The translations under genes were made by a program, and so were the position numbers. From JAAZGD01 sp034003765 (GTDB lineage Bacteria > Bacillota > Clostridia > Peptostreptococcales > Anaerovoracaceae), in assembly GCA_034003765.1 (NCBI GenBank), contig JAVEXZ010000033.1:1-8008 (forward strand): a stretch of 8,008 bases of DNA. The letters are read 5' to 3'. Below the pieces are notes generated by a model. It was not told the DNA's origin and searched no databases. It saw only the letters and a program-made list of their open reading frames with translations. Shown one piece after another: positions 6,635-8,008 of this stretch (the first letter of the stretch is position 1; each line of letters begins with the position of its first letter).

Positions 6635-6663
6635 AGTATACTACAAAAAGAACAAATGTTCAA
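6635..6663 (-). promoter_or_regulatory. Sigma-A promoter of the radical SAM/DUF4130 operon
   Basis: Reading the minus strand, the -35 box TTGAAC (6663-6658) is separated by exactly 17 nt from the -10 box TATACT (6640-6635), five of six matches to TATAAT. The -35 box overlaps the palindromic operator at 6650-6661, so a bound repressor would block RNA polymerase. Confidence 0.75.
6650..6661. promoter_or_regulatory. Probable LexA (SOS) box
   Basis: GAACAAATGTTC is a perfect palindrome in its outer arms (GAAC/GTTC), and its centre AAAT fits the RNRY spacer of the Gram-positive LexA/DinR consensus CGAAC-RNRY-GTTCG. Only the outermost C and G are not matched (A on both sides). It overlaps the -35 box of the operon encoding the putative DNA repair proteins. 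Function and position together make repression by LexA likely. No second box is seen nearby. Confidence 0.7.
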
Positions 6664-6716
6664 TACATACGTTTGCTATTTTTGCTGATCAAACCCTCTG
6701 ATTTAATGTTGGTGCA

Positions 6717-6745
6717 TTTACATTAAAATGACTAAGTGATACAAT
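6717..6745 (+). promoter_or_regulatory. Sigma-A promoter of guaA
   Basis: TTTACA (6717-6722), a 17-nt spacer and TACAAT (6740-6745) each differ from consensus at one base. Transcription from about 6752 would leave a leader of roughly 28 nt with GGGGG at 6770-6774, 5 nt before the ATG. That is too short for a guanine riboswitch, and no PurR-box sequence was recognised. Confidence 0.7.
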
Positions 6746-6779
6746 CTTTACATCGTTTAAAGGGTAAAAGGGGGATATT

Positions 6780-8008
6780 ATGGATAAAGAACTACTTATT
6801 ATATTTGATATTGGGGCCCACAATAACCAGTCAGTGGCTAAGGTTGCAAGACTAGGTGGAGTATACTGTGAGGTTAAGCCATTAATCACTTCTAAGGAAT
6901 ATGGTCATGCCAAGGCAGCCTGCATTATAGGAGAAGAAGAGAGAGAATTAACTCCAGCGGAAAAAGACTTCTTAGAGGGCATGGGAATTCCCATCCTATA
7001 TAAAGCCAACACTCTTGCTGAAGAGAAGATTCTGGAATTCATTGACCATAGCGGTTTTATAAAGGACTGGTCTATTGATGCCTTTATATTGGATGCTGTT
7101 GAAGAGATAAAAAAGCAGGTAGGAAATAAGAGAATTTTATGTGCTCTTTCTGGAGGCGTTGATAGTGCCGTTTGTGCAGCCATAGTGCATAAGGCTGTGG
7201 GGGATAAGTTGGTTTGCGTTTTCGTAGATCATGGATTAATGAGAAAAGGTGAACCAGAACTAGTACAAGAGATCTTTGCTAAGCAATTCGGAATGAATTT
7301 AATTACTGTGGAAGGGGAAGACCGGTTTCTTTCTAAATTAAAAGATGTATCAGACCCAGAAGCTAAAAGAAAAGTTATTGGAGAAGAATTCATTAGAGTC
7401 TTTGAGGAAGAAGCCAAGAAATTGGGGGACATTCCATTTTTAGTTCAAGGAACTATATATCCAGACATTATAGAGAGCTTATCAACAAAAGGTGTGGTAA
7501 AGTCCCACCATAATGTTGGAGGCCTACCCGAAGATATGAAATTTGAATTAGTAGAGCCTGTTAAATGGCTTTTTAAGGATGAAGTTAGAATGGTGGGAGA
7601 GGCCTTAGGTCTGCCAAGAGAGCAAGTTTGGCGACAACCATTCCCAGGCCCTGGTTTAGGGGTACGTGTTATAGGAGCAATAAGTAAAGCCCGTTTAGAC
7701 ATGGTTCGAGAAGCGGATGCTATATTTAGGGAAGAAATAGCTCTAGCAGGTCTAGATCAAAAAATATGGCAATATTTCGCACTAGACCCAGAGGCTCGCT
7801 CCACCGGGGTTAAAGATGGAGTTCGTACATTTGAGAGTGTTATCTGCTTAAGAGCGGTCCAGTCAAGTGATGCAATGTCTGCTGATGTGGCTGAATTACC
7901 ATACCCACTTCTCAACAAAATTGCCATGAGAATAACCAGTGAAGTAGAAGGTGCAAATCGAGTAGTTTACGACATCACGCCGAAACCTCCAGGGACCATC
8001 GAGTGGGA
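6780..8008 (+). CDS. guaA: GMP synthase with degenerate glutaminase domain (3' end cut)
   Basis: GMP synthase aminates XMP to GMP in the cytoplasm, using ATP and ammonia normally drawn from glutamine. The 409 visible codons start at ATG 6780 and end in KPPGTIEW, one residue or so short of the usual C-terminus. The ATP-pyrophosphatase part is intact: SGGVDS at 124-129, FVDHGLMRKGE, GTIYPDIIES, KSHHNVGGLPEDM and WRQPFPGPGL. The dimerisation region is also present (IWQYFALDPEARS, VVYDITPKPP). The N-terminal amidotransferase domain is abnormal. It opens recognisably (LLIIFDIGAHNNQSVAKVARLGGVYCEV) but spans only about 95 residues instead of about 190-200. It lacks a GxCxG nucleophile segment, the oxyanion TGGP loop and the His-x-Glu region, then resumes at the FIKDW linker. 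The whole protein is about 100 residues short. No frameshift is visible. It probably depends on free ammonia or a separate glutaminase. Confidence 0.93.
   Translation, partial: MDKELLIIFDIGAHNNQSVAKVARLGGVYCEVKPLITSKEYGHAKAACIIGEEERELTPAEKDFLEGMGIPILYKANTLAEEKILEFIDHSGFIKDWSIDAFILDAVEEIKKQVGNKRILCALSGGVDSAVCAAIVHKAVGDKLVCVFVDHGLMRKGEPELVQEIFAKQFGMNLITVEGEDRFLSKLKDVSDPEAKRKVIGEEFIRVFEEEAKKLGDIPFLVQGTIYPDIIESLSTKGVVKSHHNVGGLPEDMKFELVEPVKWLFKDEVRMVGEALGLPREQVWRQPFPGPGLGVRVIGAISKARLDMVREADAIFREEIALAGLDQKIWQYFALDPEARSTGVKDGVRTFESVICLRAVQSSDAMSADVAELPYPLLNKIAMRITSEVEGANRVVYDITPKPPGTIEW

Noticed and set aside
6610..6663. Longer frame of the radical SAM gene starting at the ATG at 6663 (18 more residues)
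   Set aside because: That start would put the -10 box, the operator and a perfect GGAGG site inside the coding region. ATG 6609 with GGAGG 6 nt upstream is far better placed.
6671..6694. Inverted repeat GTTTG...CAAAC between the divergent promoters
   Set aside because: Five-base arms with a 14-nt loop are expected by chance in AT-rich DNA, and there is no link to a known regulator.
6746..6779. Guanine riboswitch or PurR box before guaA
   Set aside because: The predicted leader is about 28 nt, too short for a purine aptamer, and no CCGAAC-type PurR motif was found.

Overview
This window looks like a chromosomal segment of a low-GC Gram-positive bacterium, most likely a clostridial or Peptococcaceae-type Firmicute. 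The evidence is AT-rich coding DNA, strong AGGAGG-type Shine-Dalgarno sites, TTG starts, a VanRS-like two-component pair, a Bacillus/Clostridia-type LexA operator and densely packed genes. The species assignment is an inference from style and protein families.

Layout. (i) 15-2071, plus strand: a tight three-gene cluster of a free-standing B3/B4 (tRNA-editing-like) domain protein, the Mn2+ efflux pump MntP and the nuclease-fold protein SfsA. The junction between the first two genes carries a 44-bp-offset tandem duplication that copied the mntP start region and created a 15-codon mini-ORF ending in ATGA at the real mntP start. (ii) 2144-4451, plus strand: an OmpR/PhoB-type response regulator overlapped by a multi-spanning VanS-like histidine kinase that starts at TTG. 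Their target is not visible. (iii) 4448-6609, minus strand: a two-gene operon encoding a radical SAM protein of the putative DNA modification/repair type (TIGR03916-like) and its partner (TIGR03915/DUF4130-like). The genes are joined by a TGATG overlap. The stop codon of the second gene overlaps the histidine kinase stop. (iv) 6780 to the end, plus strand: divergently transcribed guaA (GMP synthase), cut only at its last codon or two.

Two observations stand out. The minus-strand repair operon has a near-ideal promoter (TTGAAC, 17 nt, TATACT) whose -35 box overlaps a perfect 12-bp palindrome, GAACAAATGTTC. This matches the core of the Gram-positive LexA (SOS) box, so the poorly understood radical SAM/DUF4130 pair is probably DNA-damage inducible. 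The guaA product keeps an intact ATP-pyrophosphatase and dimerisation region, but its N-terminal glutamine amidotransferase domain has collapsed to about 95 residues and lacks the catalytic Cys and His-Glu segments. It should therefore be unable to hydrolyse glutamine by itself.

No tRNA, rRNA, insertion sequence, CRISPR array or clear intrinsic terminator was seen. There is no gene-free stretch longer than about 170 bases. The two main gaps (2072-2143 and 6610-6779) hold promoters and ribosome-binding sites.
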